Shown here: piece after piece, positions 18,431 through 26,188 of the stretch | Layout of the letters: every line of letters starts with the position of its first letter | How positions within the stretch are numbered: position 1 is the stretch's first letter | NCBI GenBank assembly: GCA_004294005.1 | Contig: RDZP01000004.1 | Coordinates: forward strand, 1 to 56,378 | Length of the DNA: 56,378 nt | Reading direction: 5' to 3' | Source of the DNA: Cytophagia bacterium | GTDB lineage: Bacteria; Bacteroidota; Bacteroidia; Cytophagales; Microscillaceae | Position numbers and translations under genes: made by a program | Notes under the pieces: model-generated | Database searches by the model: none | What the model was told of the DNA's origin: nothing | Seen by the model: only the letters and a program-made list of their open reading frames with translations

Positions 18431-18471
18431 AAAAATTTTGATACAATACCTATCTTTGTATCAAAATTTTT
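18431..18471. terminator. Hairpin between btaA and btaB overlapping a -7 motif
   Basis: A perfect 16-bp inverted repeat (aaaaattttgatacaa / ttgtatcaaaattttt) with a 9-nt loop, right arm running into T6. It can terminate btaA transcripts. The sequence TATCTTTG (18451-18458), a good -7 element for the btaB gene 60 nt further, spans loop and right arm. Whether this is a terminator, an operator for a dyad-binding regulator, or both cannot be decided from sequence. Confidence 0.6.
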
Positions 18472-18518
18472 TATAAAAAATATATACTCATTATTCAAAA
18501 AAATTCTCATCAATAATA

Positions 18519-19160
18519 ATGGAAGATAAAATATCTACAAGCCAAGAAGGGCAAGTAAATAATATGAAAAACTATTATGCTTTTCAGGCTAAAATATATG
18601 ATGCAACACGTTGGAGTTTTTTGTTTGGACGCAATGCCATTCTAAAAAAATTACCTTTGGATAGATTCAAACCTATTGAAGTGTTAGAAGTAGGTTGTGG
18701 TACAGGCACCAATTTAAAAGTATTGGCAAATATGTATCCCAATGCAAAACTGACAGGAATGGACGTTTCAGGTGATATGCTATCTGTTGCTGCTACCAAA
18801 TTAGAAAAATACAAGGATAGAGTTACATTACTTGAAGAACCTTATGGAACTGATAATCATTTCGAGCAAAAATTTGATGCTATTTTGTTTTCTTATGCTT
18901 TAACAATGATTAATCCTCAATGGGAAGAATTAGTACATCAAACACCAAAAGACCTCAAAGACAATGGAATTGTAGCAGTAGTCGATTTTCATGATGCTAA
19001 TTTTGATTTTTATAGAAAATTTATGCGTGGTAATCATGTGAAGTTAGATGGACATATTTTGCCTATCTTAGAACAAAATTTTACACCTTTGATTTCACAA
19101 GTAAGAAAAGGTTTGTTAGGTGTATGGGATTATATGGTTTTTATTGGAATGAAAAAATAA
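18519..19160 (+). CDS. btaB: BtaB-like N-methyltransferase
   Basis: 213 aa, a class I methyltransferase. The BtaB-typical opening FQAKIYDATRWSFLFGR precedes motif I VLEVGCGTGTN, then GMDVSGDML, FSYALTMINPQW and VVDFHDA. BtaB methylates diacylglyceryl-homoserine three times to give DGTS. An internal ATG 45 nt downstream (18564) is a possible alternative start; the 15-residue extension is polar and uninformative. The stop is 3 bp before the aminotransferase gene, so the two are one transcript. The pair btaA-btaB, though interrupted by 208 bp, argues that this organism makes a betaine lipid. Confidence 0.85.
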   Translation: MEDKISTSQEGQVNNMKNYYAFQAKIYDATRWSFLFGRNAILKKLPLDRFKPIEVLEVGCGTGTNLKVLANMYPNAKLTGMDVSGDMLSVAATKLEKYKDRVTLLEEPYGTDNHFEQKFDAILFSYALTMINPQWEELVHQTPKDLKDNGIVAVVDFHDANFDFYRKFMRGNHVKLDGHILPILEQNFTPLISQVRKGLLGVWDYMVFIGMKK

Positions 19161-19163
19161 ACA

Positions 19164-20462
19164 ATGCGTCAAAGATTATTAAGTGCAGGTGCCAATGAAT
19201 TAAGTTATGAAATTCGTGAAATCGTAAAAAAAGCAGAACTCATACAACAACAAGGGCAAGAGATTTTTTGGGAAAATATTGGTGACCCTATTCAAAAAAA
19301 CCATCAAATGCCTCAGTGGATAAAAGAAATTATTGCCGAAATTGCAATGGATAATGAGGCGTATGGTTATTGTTCTTCCAAAGGAATTATCGAAACAAGA
19401 GAATTTTTAACAAATCTCAATAATCAATTAAAAGGTGTACAAATTACACCTAATGATATTTGTTTTGTCAATGGGTTAGGCGATGGTATTGCAAAAGTAT
19501 ATCAGTTTATTACCAGAACCTCAAGGGTAATTGGACCTTCACCTGCTTATTCTACTCATTCGAGCGCGGAGGCTGCACATGCTAAAAATGAGCCTCTAAC
19601 TTACAAATTAGACCCTGATAATCATTGGTATCCTGATATTGACGATTTATACAACAAGATAAAATACAATCCAAATGTAGTAGGGATTTTGATTATCAAC
19701 CCTGATAATCCTACGGGAATGGTCTATCCTTTAGAAATATTACAAAAAATAGTTGAAATTGCTAAAGAATTTGGACTTTTCTTAATCAGTGATGAAATTT
19801 ATTTGAACATTACTTATAATGGTATCAAAGCAATCCCGTTGGCACAAGTAATTAAAGATGTACCTGCCATTGCGATGAAAGGTATTTCGAAAGAATTGCC
19901 TTGGCCTGGCTCACGTTGTGGTTGGTTAGAATATTACAACAGAGATAAAGATGAAGAATTTAATCAATTTTGTGTCGCATTAGACAATGCAAAAATGATA
20001 GAAGTTTGCTCTACAAAATTACCACAAATGGCAATTCCAAAAATTATGCAAGACCAACGTTATGCTGCCTATAGACAAGAAGTAAACGAAAAAATTGGCA
20101 AAAGAAGTGAAGTAATTGCTCAAATTTTAGGAAATCTACCCCAAATTAGGTTCAATAAAACGTATGGTGCTTTTTATAATACAATTATTTTCAAGAAAAA
20201 TGTATTAAAAAAAGGACAGAAGATGAAAATTCAAAATCCTATGATTCAAAAAATGGTTGAGGAGTGGACAAATCAAGAAATGCCACTTGATAAACGTTTT
20301 GTTTATTATTTATTAGGAGCAAAAGGCGTTTGTGTAGTGCCTATTTCATCTTTTTGTTCTGAATTAGAAGGTTTTAGAGTAACTTTATTAGAAGAGAATG
20401 AGCAAATTTTGCTACATACTTTTAATGCTATCCGAGAAGCGATAGAAGAATATTGTCAATAA
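19164..20462 (+). CDS. PLP-dependent class I/II aminotransferase
   Basis: 432 aa, fold type I. The nucleotide-like PLP pocket is visible in NPDNPTGMVYP, ISDEIYLNI, and the Schiff-base lysine is K243 in GISKELPWPGSRCGW. The domain closely resembles alanine-type aminotransferases. It starts 3 bp after btaB, so it is co-transcribed with betaine-lipid synthesis. Its role there is unknown: it could act on homoserine- or methionine-related amino acids linked to SAM use, or be a housekeeping enzyme placed by chance. Complete and followed by a strong terminator. Confidence 0.85.
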   Translation: MRQRLLSAGANELSYEIREIVKKAELIQQQGQEIFWENIGDPIQKNHQMPQWIKEIIAEIAMDNEAYGYCSSKGIIETREFLTNLNNQLKGVQITPNDICFVNGLGDGIAKVYQFITRTSRVIGPSPAYSTHSSAEAAHAKNEPLTYKLDPDNHWYPDIDDLYNKIKYNPNVVGILIINPDNPTGMVYPLEILQKIVEIAKEFGLFLISDEIYLNITYNGIKAIPLAQVIKDVPAIAMKGISKELPWPGSRCGWLEYYNRDKDEEFNQFCVALDNAKMIEVCSTKLPQMAIPKIMQDQRYAAYRQEVNEKIGKRSEVIAQILGNLPQIRFNKTYGAFYNTIIFKKNVLKKGQKMKIQNPMIQKMVEEWTNQEMPLDKRFVYYLLGAKGVCVVPISSFCSELEGFRVTLLEENEQILLHTFNAIREAIEEYCQ

Positions 20463-20464
20463 AA

Positions 20465-20513
20465 AAAATTGAGTTATTTAATTGTTTTTAAAACAAAGAA
20501 ATAACTCAATTTT
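20465..20513. terminator. Bidirectional terminator hairpin
   Basis: Perfect 15-bp inverted repeat (aaaattgagttattt / aaataactcaatttt), loop about 19 nt, between the convergent aminotransferase and DksA-like genes, with A- and T-rich flanks. Confidence 0.8.
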
Positions 20514-20522
20514 GTTAATTTT

Positions 20523-20900
20523 TTATCTTTTAATTTTAGCTTCAATAGAATGTTGTGTGTGTGGTACTAATTTTAATCTTTCTTTTGGAATCAATTTTCC
20601 TGTATCAATACAAACCCCGTAAGTTTTGTTTTTTACTCTTATCAATGCCAACTCTAATTGATGGATAAACTTTTGTTGGCGGGCAGCCAATTGATTTAAA
20701 TTTTCTTTTTCGGCAGTATCTGCTCCATCTTCCATCGGTTTATTACCCGAATTATAATCCAAATCTGCATCATATCTACGTGATATTCTTCCTCTGATAT
20801 AATCAAATTCTTGTTTTGACTCTTTTAGTTTATCACTAATAAGAATTTCAAATTCTTTCAGGTCTTGGTCTGAATAACGTGCTACGATTGTTTCGTTCAT
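20523..20900 (-). CDS. DksA/TraR-family protein, zinc cysteines mostly lost
   Basis: About 125 aa from ATG at 20900 (an ATG 9 nt upstream is also possible). A coiled-coil N-terminal half ends in a DksA-type finger, YGVCIDTGKLIPKERLKLVP. Where the C4 zinc finger would have four Cys, only the first is kept; the others align to Thr, Ser and Ala. This Cys-poor form is common in Bacteroidota, so it is probably a family feature and not damage. DksA binds the RNA polymerase secondary channel; that function is inferred here. It has its own promoter 165 nt upstream (21074-21104), giving a long leader. Confidence 0.8.
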   Translation of the reverse strand: MNETIVARYSDQDLKEFEILISDKLKESKQEFDYIRGRISRRYDADLDYNSGNKPMEDGADTAEKENLNQLAARQQKFIHQLELALIRVKNKTYGVCIDTGKLIPKERLKLVPHTQHSIEAKIKR

Positions 20901-20909
20901 TACGTCCAT

Positions 20910-21456
20910 TTTTAAATAAATTAGAAAGTGTGAATTATGGTATAAAAAAATGATGTAATATTTTGTTATTATTAAAACGTTTGCATTGAAAAATATATAT
21001 AAAAGAAGGTATTAGTTTTTCTTAATAATTTCTATTTTTAACAAAATAAAACATATTTTTGATTTTTAAAGTGCAAAATTAAAAATTAGTTTTGTAAAAT
21101 ACAAAAAAAACACACTTTTTTTATATTTATAATTTAAGTAGTAACATACAAAAAATAACATAAATTTAAAAATTTATTCATCTTTATTTTGGTAATACAC
21201 ATTTTTACCAATAAAATCTCATTTTTTGCATCATTAAAACCTTAAAATAATCTATAAATGCTGGTATATTATTAATAATAATAAAATATGATGTAAGAAA
21301 ATAATGATTTTTTAACATCAATTTTAAAAACTATTGTACTTTATACCAAAATTTATATGATTTTATTGATTGATAAAATTGATTTCGAATGATTTAATTT
21401 TCATTTTCTCTAAAATTATTTTATTTTAAGTATATTTCGTATTTGTAACAACGATT
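20910..21456. other. Long AT-rich intergenic region
   Basis: About 550 bp between the DksA-like and pssA genes, both on the minus strand. Apart from the promoter at 21074-21104 it contains only A/T runs. I see no ORF with codon character and no RNA gene. The leader of the DksA-like transcript (about 165 nt) could hold regulatory structure but no strong dyad is visible. Confidence 0.4.
21074..21104 (-). promoter_or_regulatory. Promoter of DksA-like gene
   Basis: On the minus strand TTG (21104-21102), exactly 20 nt, then TAATTTTG (21081-21074). A full match to the Bacteroidota promoter pattern. Confidence 0.6.
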
Positions 21457-22161
21457 TTATAGTGATTGATTATTTTTTCTAAAAAATAAAATAGAGAGTA
21501 ACAAGTAAATAACTAAAATCAAAAGAATTGCTTGTAATCTAAAAACTAAGAACAAGAATAAACTAATTAGTAATAATAAATACTGTAATTTATTTTGTTT
21601 AAAGCCAAAACCATTGAGTTTTAAGGAAAATAAATCGATGGGTAAAACCATTAATAAAGAAATAAAAACAATATTGATAATCAAACTTGATTCTGATATG
21701 AGCCAAGTAAAGTATTGATTTTGAGCGATATAATATAAACCAATCACCCATAATGCCATCGCAGGCGTAGGCAAACCAATAAAATTCTTTGTTTGTTGTG
21801 TATCAATATTAAATTTTGCTAATCGCCAACAAGCAAAAATAGCAGGAAAAATTGATACAAAATAAAAATAACTTTGAGGCTGATAAGTATGAAATAATTG
21901 ATAAAAAAAACATGCTGGCAAAACACCAAAAGTAATCATATCCGCCAAAGAATCTAACTGCTTGCCAATTTCTGAATAGGCTTTTAATAAACGTGCTAAA
22001 AATCCATCAAAAAAATCAAAAAACATACCTAACATCATCAAATAAGTAATGGTTGATAACTTCTCAGGATAAGAGGGTGAAATGAGTATAAAAATACTTA
22101 TTATGCCGCAACTTAAATTACTTAAAGTAATTAAGTTGGGAATTTCTTTAATAAAATTCAT
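21457..22161 (-). CDS. pssA: CDP-diacylglycerol-serine O-phosphatidyltransferase
   Basis: 234 aa, multi-spanning membrane protein. The complete CDP-alcohol phosphatidyltransferase motif DG-x2-AR-x8-G-x3-D-x3-D is present (DGFLARLLKAYSEIGKQLD then SLAD). The opening IPNLITLSNLSCGI is typical of bacterial type-II PssA. It makes phosphatidylserine, the precursor of phosphatidylethanolamine, at the inner membrane. Together with btaA/btaB about 1-4 kb away the region covers two alternative polar-lipid head groups. No decarboxylase (psd) gene is nearby. Confidence 0.9.
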   Translation of the reverse strand: MNFIKEIPNLITLSNLSCGIISIFILISPSYPEKLSTITYLMMLGMFFDFFDGFLARLLKAYSEIGKQLDSLADMITFGVLPACFFYQLFHTYQPQSYFYFVSIFPAIFACWRLAKFNIDTQQTKNFIGLPTPAMALWVIGLYYIAQNQYFTWLISESSLIINIVFISLLMVLPIDLFSLKLNGFGFKQNKLQYLLLLISLFLFLVFRLQAILLILVIYLLLSILFFRKNNQSL

Positions 22162-22381
22162 TTTTTTGATGTAAATATAATGCTCATTTTGGTTAGAATC
22201 TCATTTATTTTTTTAAATACAAAATAACGAAGGTTATTTTCATAAAAAACTTGATTGAATAGTATATCAAAAATTCTCAATGAGAAAATAATTGACAAAA
22301 ATAAATACTTTTTTGAAAATATCAAAATAAAAATAAAAAAAAATAGTTGTATGAGAAATATAATAATTCACATATTTGTAT

Positions 22382-22389
22382 TATTTTTG
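22382..22389 (+). promoter_or_regulatory. -7 element before unknown membrane protein
   Basis: TATTTTTG followed by C, 17 nt before the ATG at 22406. No TTG at -33. It overlaps the region of the alternative start at 22376, which argues for 22406 as start of translation. Confidence 0.4.
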
Positions 22390-22405
22390 CAATAAATTAC
22401 AAAAT

Positions 22406-23593
22406 ATGCTGAAAAAAATATTACTAATTAATTATTTTGTATTATTGTTGTTTTGCGTTAATTCAAAAATATTAGCACAAAATAATACAAGTTTGCCTAT
22501 AGAAGACGAATTTCAAACTTTGAAAAGAGAAATATTATGTAGAACTTTTAAATTTTTGATTAGTGAATTTTATGGACATCCTGAAATAGCAGCACAAATT
22601 AATTGCGTAATATTGGATAGTATTGGCAAAAAAATCCCTGAAGGTTATCAAGAAGCCAAAGTTTTATGGCTCACTTTTTTAAACAAGTCTTATGCAAGTT
22701 ATGGTAGACGCACAAAAGCGAGAACAGATAAACTTATCAAAGATTTGAATACAGAGCTTTCAAAATTGAGTAATAGAAATGATTGGTTGAATAATTTGCA
22801 AGTTTTTCAAGTACAATTAAGCGAAACACGCAATGAATTGTATGAACAACTACAAAAAGGAAGCTATATCAGAGATACAAAAAATAATACAATTATTAAA
22901 AAAAATGAAATAGATACTACAAAAAACGAAAATAAAATGCCTGCAATTTATGTAATATTACTTTTTTTGATTTTAGCTGGTGGAATTGCTTATTTGGTTT
23001 GGCAAAATAAGAAATTACAAGAGCAATTGGCTGCTATTGATGACGAGAATATAGAAAGGTACAGTAGAATTGATAATCGTTTAGATATTTTTACACCATT
23101 AGGTGACCATAAAGCCGTTTTGTTGCGTCTGAATTTTTTGAATGAGCAATTAAGTGCTTTGAATGAAGAAATAAATGTATTAAAAACCAGAAATCAATAT
23201 AAAATTTCTCCACACGAATTGCATACAAAGAGAACAGAACATTTAGAAAAACCTGTTTTTTTACCTGATATGCAAGTATATTATGCAAAATATAGTATTG
23301 AAAAAAATGGCTTTGACCCTCAATATTTTATTACAGAACCAACTTCTTTGCATATTTTTAAAATATCAATCAATCTTAACTTTCCTTCACAAGCAATGGT
23401 GAGATTGGTAGAAAGGAGTGAATTTCAACAAAATGCTTTAGAAAATCCAGAAGAAATATTGGAAAATAGTTGTATTTTTGCTAATGAGCCTAATAATGAT
23501 GCTCGTATTACTAACTTAGAAAATGGGCTTTTGGAAAAAAAGAATGGTGTATGGATAATTGTTAAAAAAATAAAGATTTCTTTTGAGAAATAG
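22406..23593 (+). CDS. Exported single-pass protein of unknown function
   Basis: 395 aa from ATG 22406, which opens a signal peptide (MLKKILLINYFVLLLF... ILAQ); the ATG 30 nt upstream overlaps a -7 element. After about 150 residues of helical, charged sequence with one conserved-looking Cys pair, a membrane helix spans about residues 178-199 (VILLFLILAGGIAYLVW), then a coiled-coil segment and a C-terminal domain of about 140 residues, beta-rich, on the cytoplasmic side. I do not recognise the family. It is upstream of an ECF sigma/anti-sigma pair but separated by 224 bp. Signal peptide plus internal helix means the N-terminal half is periplasmic. Confidence 0.7.
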   Translation: MLKKILLINYFVLLLFCVNSKILAQNNTSLPIEDEFQTLKREILCRTFKFLISEFYGHPEIAAQINCVILDSIGKKIPEGYQEAKVLWLTFLNKSYASYGRRTKARTDKLIKDLNTELSKLSNRNDWLNNLQVFQVQLSETRNELYEQLQKGSYIRDTKNNTIIKKNEIDTTKNENKMPAIYVILLFLILAGGIAYLVWQNKKLQEQLAAIDDENIERYSRIDNRLDIFTPLGDHKAVLLRLNFLNEQLSALNEEINVLKTRNQYKISPHELHTKRTEHLEKPVFLPDMQVYYAKYSIEKNGFDPQYFITEPTSLHIFKISINLNFPSQAMVRLVERSEFQQNALENPEEILENSCIFANEPNNDARITNLENGLLEKKNGVWIIVKKIKISFEK

Positions 23594-23817
23594 TTAAAAA
23601 AGGTAAAAAATCTTACATTGTAAAAAAATATGTAATTATTTTTTTTTGTTATTGCAAAAAATGCCTAACTTTATGCAACTTTTGAATAGAACTGGACGTT
23701 TTATAGAAATAAACTCACTTAAACGCAACCAAACCATTCAATTAAAAGTTGCCTCGTAAAATTAGGTTACGTTTTTGATATAAGTTGTATTAAAACATAA
23801 AAGGTCTTTGAAATGCT
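23594..23817. other. Structured leader region before ECF sigma gene
   Basis: Contains interleaved complementary arms: gcaactttt (23675-23683) with aaaagttgc (23744-23752), and aaacgcaacc (23721-23730) with ggttacgttt (23765-23774, one mismatch). The order A-B-A'-B' would be a pseudoknot or two alternative hairpins. A 32-residue ORF (23661-23759) spans part of it. GCAACTT (23675-23681), 15 nt, CGTT (23697-23700) resembles an ECF-type promoter, so autoregulation is possible. All three readings are tentative. Confidence 0.3.
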
Positions 23818-24357
23818 ATGACCGACAATCAAATTTTACAAAAAATTCAAGATGGCGATGAAAATGCCTTAGAATATCTTTACAAAAAAAATTATAAAAT
23901 GATGACAAGACTCATCACTAATAATAATGGTACGGAAGATGAAGCAAAGGACATTTATCAAGAAACAATTGTTGTTTTTTGGCAAAAAGCAAAGCAGAAA
24001 GAATTTGTATTGACTTCAAAAATAAGTACTTATTTATATAGTGTTTGTCAAAATCTTTGGCGAAAAGAATTGGAAAGAAAATCAAAACTTTCACACGAAA
24101 CCAAAGATAGTATTGAATTTAATAATTTTGACCAACAAGAAAGAAGTAATATTATCCATCAAGCCATCAATAGCTTAGGGGACACTTGCAGAAAAGTACT
24201 AACATTGTATTATTTTGATAATCTTTCAATGCAAGAAATTGCTGAAAAATTAGGGTTTGCTAATTCAGATACCGCAAAAACAAAAAAATATAAATGTAAA
24301 AAAGAATTAGACGACTTAATAAAATCAAAATATAAAGCTTCCGACTTTTTAGATTAG
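23818..24357 (+). CDS. ECF-type RNA polymerase sigma factor
   Basis: 179 aa, the size of a minimal group 4 sigma factor. Region 2 is at about 10-80 (ALEYLYKKNYKMM, AKDIYQETIVVFWQKA) and region 4 with a helix-turn-helix at about 115-165 (LTLYYFDNLSMQEIAEKLGF). Region 3 is absent as in all ECF factors. It is followed 7 bp later by a gene for a single-pass membrane protein that has the position and layout of an anti-sigma factor. No TonB/FecR-type genes adjoin, so it is not the usual polysaccharide-utilisation type. Confidence 0.9.
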   Translation: MTDNQILQKIQDGDENALEYLYKKNYKMMTRLITNNNGTEDEAKDIYQETIVVFWQKAKQKEFVLTSKISTYLYSVCQNLWRKELERKSKLSHETKDSIEFNNFDQQERSNIIHQAINSLGDTCRKVLTLYYFDNLSMQEIAEKLGFANSDTAKTKKYKCKKELDDLIKSKYKASDFLD

Positions 24358-24364
24358 TAAATGT

Positions 24365-25399
24365 ATGAACCAACTACAATGGTATAATGAAAAATTAGAT
24401 AGTTTTTTGAAAGATGAACTTTCTGCACAAGACCATCAAATTTTTCAAGAGATTTTGGAAACAGACCCTTTGCTCAAAAACGAAGTTTTTTTGCAAAAGG
24501 ATATTTATGATGCACTTTGCAAGACACGTAAAGATGAATTGAAAGCAAGACTTAATAAAATTAATGTCGAGCCAACTGCTTCTTTTTATGCTCTTCCAAG
24601 AACAGCTTTGTTTGGTACCTTAGCAATTGCAAGTATAATGACAGGTTTGTTAGTTTATTTCGATATTAATAAAAAACAAGATTTTTTACCCAAAACGCAA
24701 AATAAAAATATTATTGTATTGCCTCCCGCAATTACACCAAGCCCAAGCATTACTGACAATGATCCTGCTTCTCATAAAGAAGATGAGGAAGCAACTCCTA
24801 TTACACCTATTTTGATTGTAAAACAAAATCAGGAAGAAGAATTAGATTTGGTAGAATTACAAAATCAATTAGACGAAAAAATACAAAACGAGACAAGAAA
24901 AGTGAGCGAATCTGAAATACTGGATTTACGTCTTAAAAAGTTACCTAAAAAAGAAACAATCATTAAAGATATTTCTCCTACACTTGTAGTGAGTATTCCT
25001 GAGACCCATAATTTGGATAAAGCACCTCAAGCAAAAATCAAAAATTTAAGGTCAATAAAAAATAATAACAATAAAAAACAAAGTGGGGTATTGGCTTACG
25101 AAACACGTAACAATGATAGTGATTTAGGGATTTTTGATGGTAAAAATGAAGCAAGTTTGGAATCAATAGCCGAAAAAAATAAGTTGAGTTATCAATATTA
25201 CAATGGTAAATTATTTTTGATTGACCCAAGTGTGAAAGGAAAGGAAATTCATTTGAACCATAATGGCAAAACAAGACATTTCTTATTATATGACCAAGAA
25301 TTTTTTGAATTTTTTGATAATAGATATGAAAAATCAGATTTACAAAGTGTTAAAGAACCTGATTTAATTGATTTATTAAATAAAGAAATAAGAAAATAA
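24365..25399 (+). CDS. Putative membrane anti-sigma factor
   Basis: 344 aa. The N-terminal 75 residues are acidic and helical (LDSFLKDELSAQDHQIFQEI), as in the sigma-binding part of anti-sigma factors, but have no His-Cys-Cys zinc motif. One membrane helix lies at 81-99 (ALFGTLAIASIMTGLLVYF). The periplasmic part has a Pro/Glu-rich linker and a small C-terminal domain with KLFLIDPSVKGKEIHL. Gene order directly after the ECF sigma gene is the main evidence for function. The output domain is not a FecR domain I recognise. A terminator follows at 25411-25441. Confidence 0.65.
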   Translation: MNQLQWYNEKLDSFLKDELSAQDHQIFQEILETDPLLKNEVFLQKDIYDALCKTRKDELKARLNKINVEPTASFYALPRTALFGTLAIASIMTGLLVYFDINKKQDFLPKTQNKNIIVLPPAITPSPSITDNDPASHKEDEEATPITPILIVKQNQEEELDLVELQNQLDEKIQNETRKVSESEILDLRLKKLPKKETIIKDISPTLVVSIPETHNLDKAPQAKIKNLRSIKNNNNKKQSGVLAYETRNNDSDLGIFDGKNEASLESIAEKNKLSYQYYNGKLFLIDPSVKGKEIHLNHNGKTRHFLLYDQEFFEFFDNRYEKSDLQSVKEPDLIDLLNKEIRK

Positions 25400-25410
25400 A
25401 AAAAATATTA

Positions 25411-25441
25411 AAAAAAGTCGTTTGAAAAAACGGCTTTTTTT
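25411..25441 (+). terminator. Intrinsic terminator
   Basis: aaaaaagtcgttt, 4-nt loop, aaacggctttttt (one G-U pair) with a T7 tail, 12 bp after the anti-sigma gene. Confidence 0.8.
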
Positions 25442-25592
25442 GCGTCTAAACACCGTTTTTATAAAAATTAAATAAAATGTAAATAAAAATTAAATAAAAA
25501 TGAAACCTTTTTAGTTTAATTCCGTTTATATAGATGTGGAGGGAATGAAAAAGAATAATCTTAATTACTTTTTTAAAATTAGTAAGAAAAAT

Positions 25593-25623
25593 TTGGAATA
25601 TTCAAAAAAACGTTTTACCTTTG
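25593..25623 (+). promoter_or_regulatory. Strong consensus promoter
   Basis: TTG (25593-25595), exactly 20 nt, TACCTTTG (25616-25623). Probably the best match to the Bacteroidota consensus in the window. It drives the Lys/Glu/Ala repeat lipoprotein gene 52 nt downstream. Confidence 0.7.
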
Positions 25624-25674
25624 CACCATCTAAAAAACATTTTAAAAAATTAAAAAAAAATCTCTGTTAAAATT

Positions 25675-25968
25675 ATGAAAAAATTAATGTTTGCTATTGC
25701 TGCCGTTGCTATGATTTCTTTCGCTTCTTGTGCTGCTGGTGGCGAGAAAAAAGCTGAAGAAGGAACTGAAAAAGCTGCTGAAGGTGCTGATAAAAAAGCT
25801 GCTGAAGGAACTGAAAAAGCTGCTGAAGGAGCCGAGAAAAAAGCTGAAGAAGGAGCTGAGAAAAAAGCTGAAGAAGGAGCTGAGAAAAAAGACGGCAAAG
25901 AAGCTGAGAAAAAAGACGAAAAAGCTGGCGAGAAAAAAGAAGAACCTAAAAAAGACGCTAAAAAATAA
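25675..25968 (+). CDS. Low-complexity Lys/Glu/Ala repeat lipoprotein
   Basis: 97 aa. A lipoprotein signal peptide (MKKLMFAIAAVAMISFASC, lipobox FASC, Cys19) is followed by about 75 residues made only of tandem, imperfect repeats of the type EKKAEEGA/EKAAEGAD, built from 15- to 24-bp DNA repeats. The mature protein is highly charged and predicted helical or disordered. Similar short Ala/Lys/Glu lipoproteins occur in Bacteroidota and are often very abundant; the strong promoter fits this. No enzymatic role is suggested. Repeat number is likely variable between strains. Flanked by terminators at 25411 and 26018, so monocistronic. Confidence 0.75.
   Translation: MKKLMFAIAAVAMISFASCAAGGEKKAEEGTEKAAEGADKKAAEGTEKAAEGAEKKAEEGAEKKAEEGAEKKDGKEAEKKDEKAGEKKEEPKKDAKK
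25740..25925 (+). repeat. In-frame tandem repeats
   Basis: Imperfect tandem copies of a 24-bp unit (gctgagaaaaaagctgaaga and continuation) and a related 15-bp unit encode the EKKAEEGA-type peptide repeats. Copies in the second half are nearly identical, a candidate for slippage-driven length variation. Confidence 0.7.
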
Positions 25969-26017
25969 GAAGTTAAAAAATAATTTCTCTTTCGTTTCTT
26001 AATATTCTTTTAAGATA

Positions 26018-26054
26018 AAAAAAAACCTAATTTGAATAAAATTAGGTTTTTTTT
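26018..26054 (+). terminator. Intrinsic terminator
   Basis: aaaaaaaacctaattt, 5-nt loop, aaattaggtttttttt: a perfect stem of 16 bp ending in T8, 50 bp after the repeat lipoprotein gene. Confidence 0.85.
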
Positions 26055-26188
26055 GTGTTTATTCATTTTTTTATTGTGATAAATTTACAAATCTAATTTT
26101 TTTGTCTTACCTTTGCTTTTTTCAAAGTAAAATTTAAGAAAAATATAAGTACAACTACGCTTTAATGCGTAATAAAAAAGTAAATATT

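Noticed and set aside
25650-25898. Antisense FFSAPSSA-repeat protein and a +1-frame Lys/Leu-repeat protein over the lipoprotein repeats
   Set aside because: Both are by-products of the tandem DNA repeats; only the annotated frame has a signal peptide, promoter and terminator.
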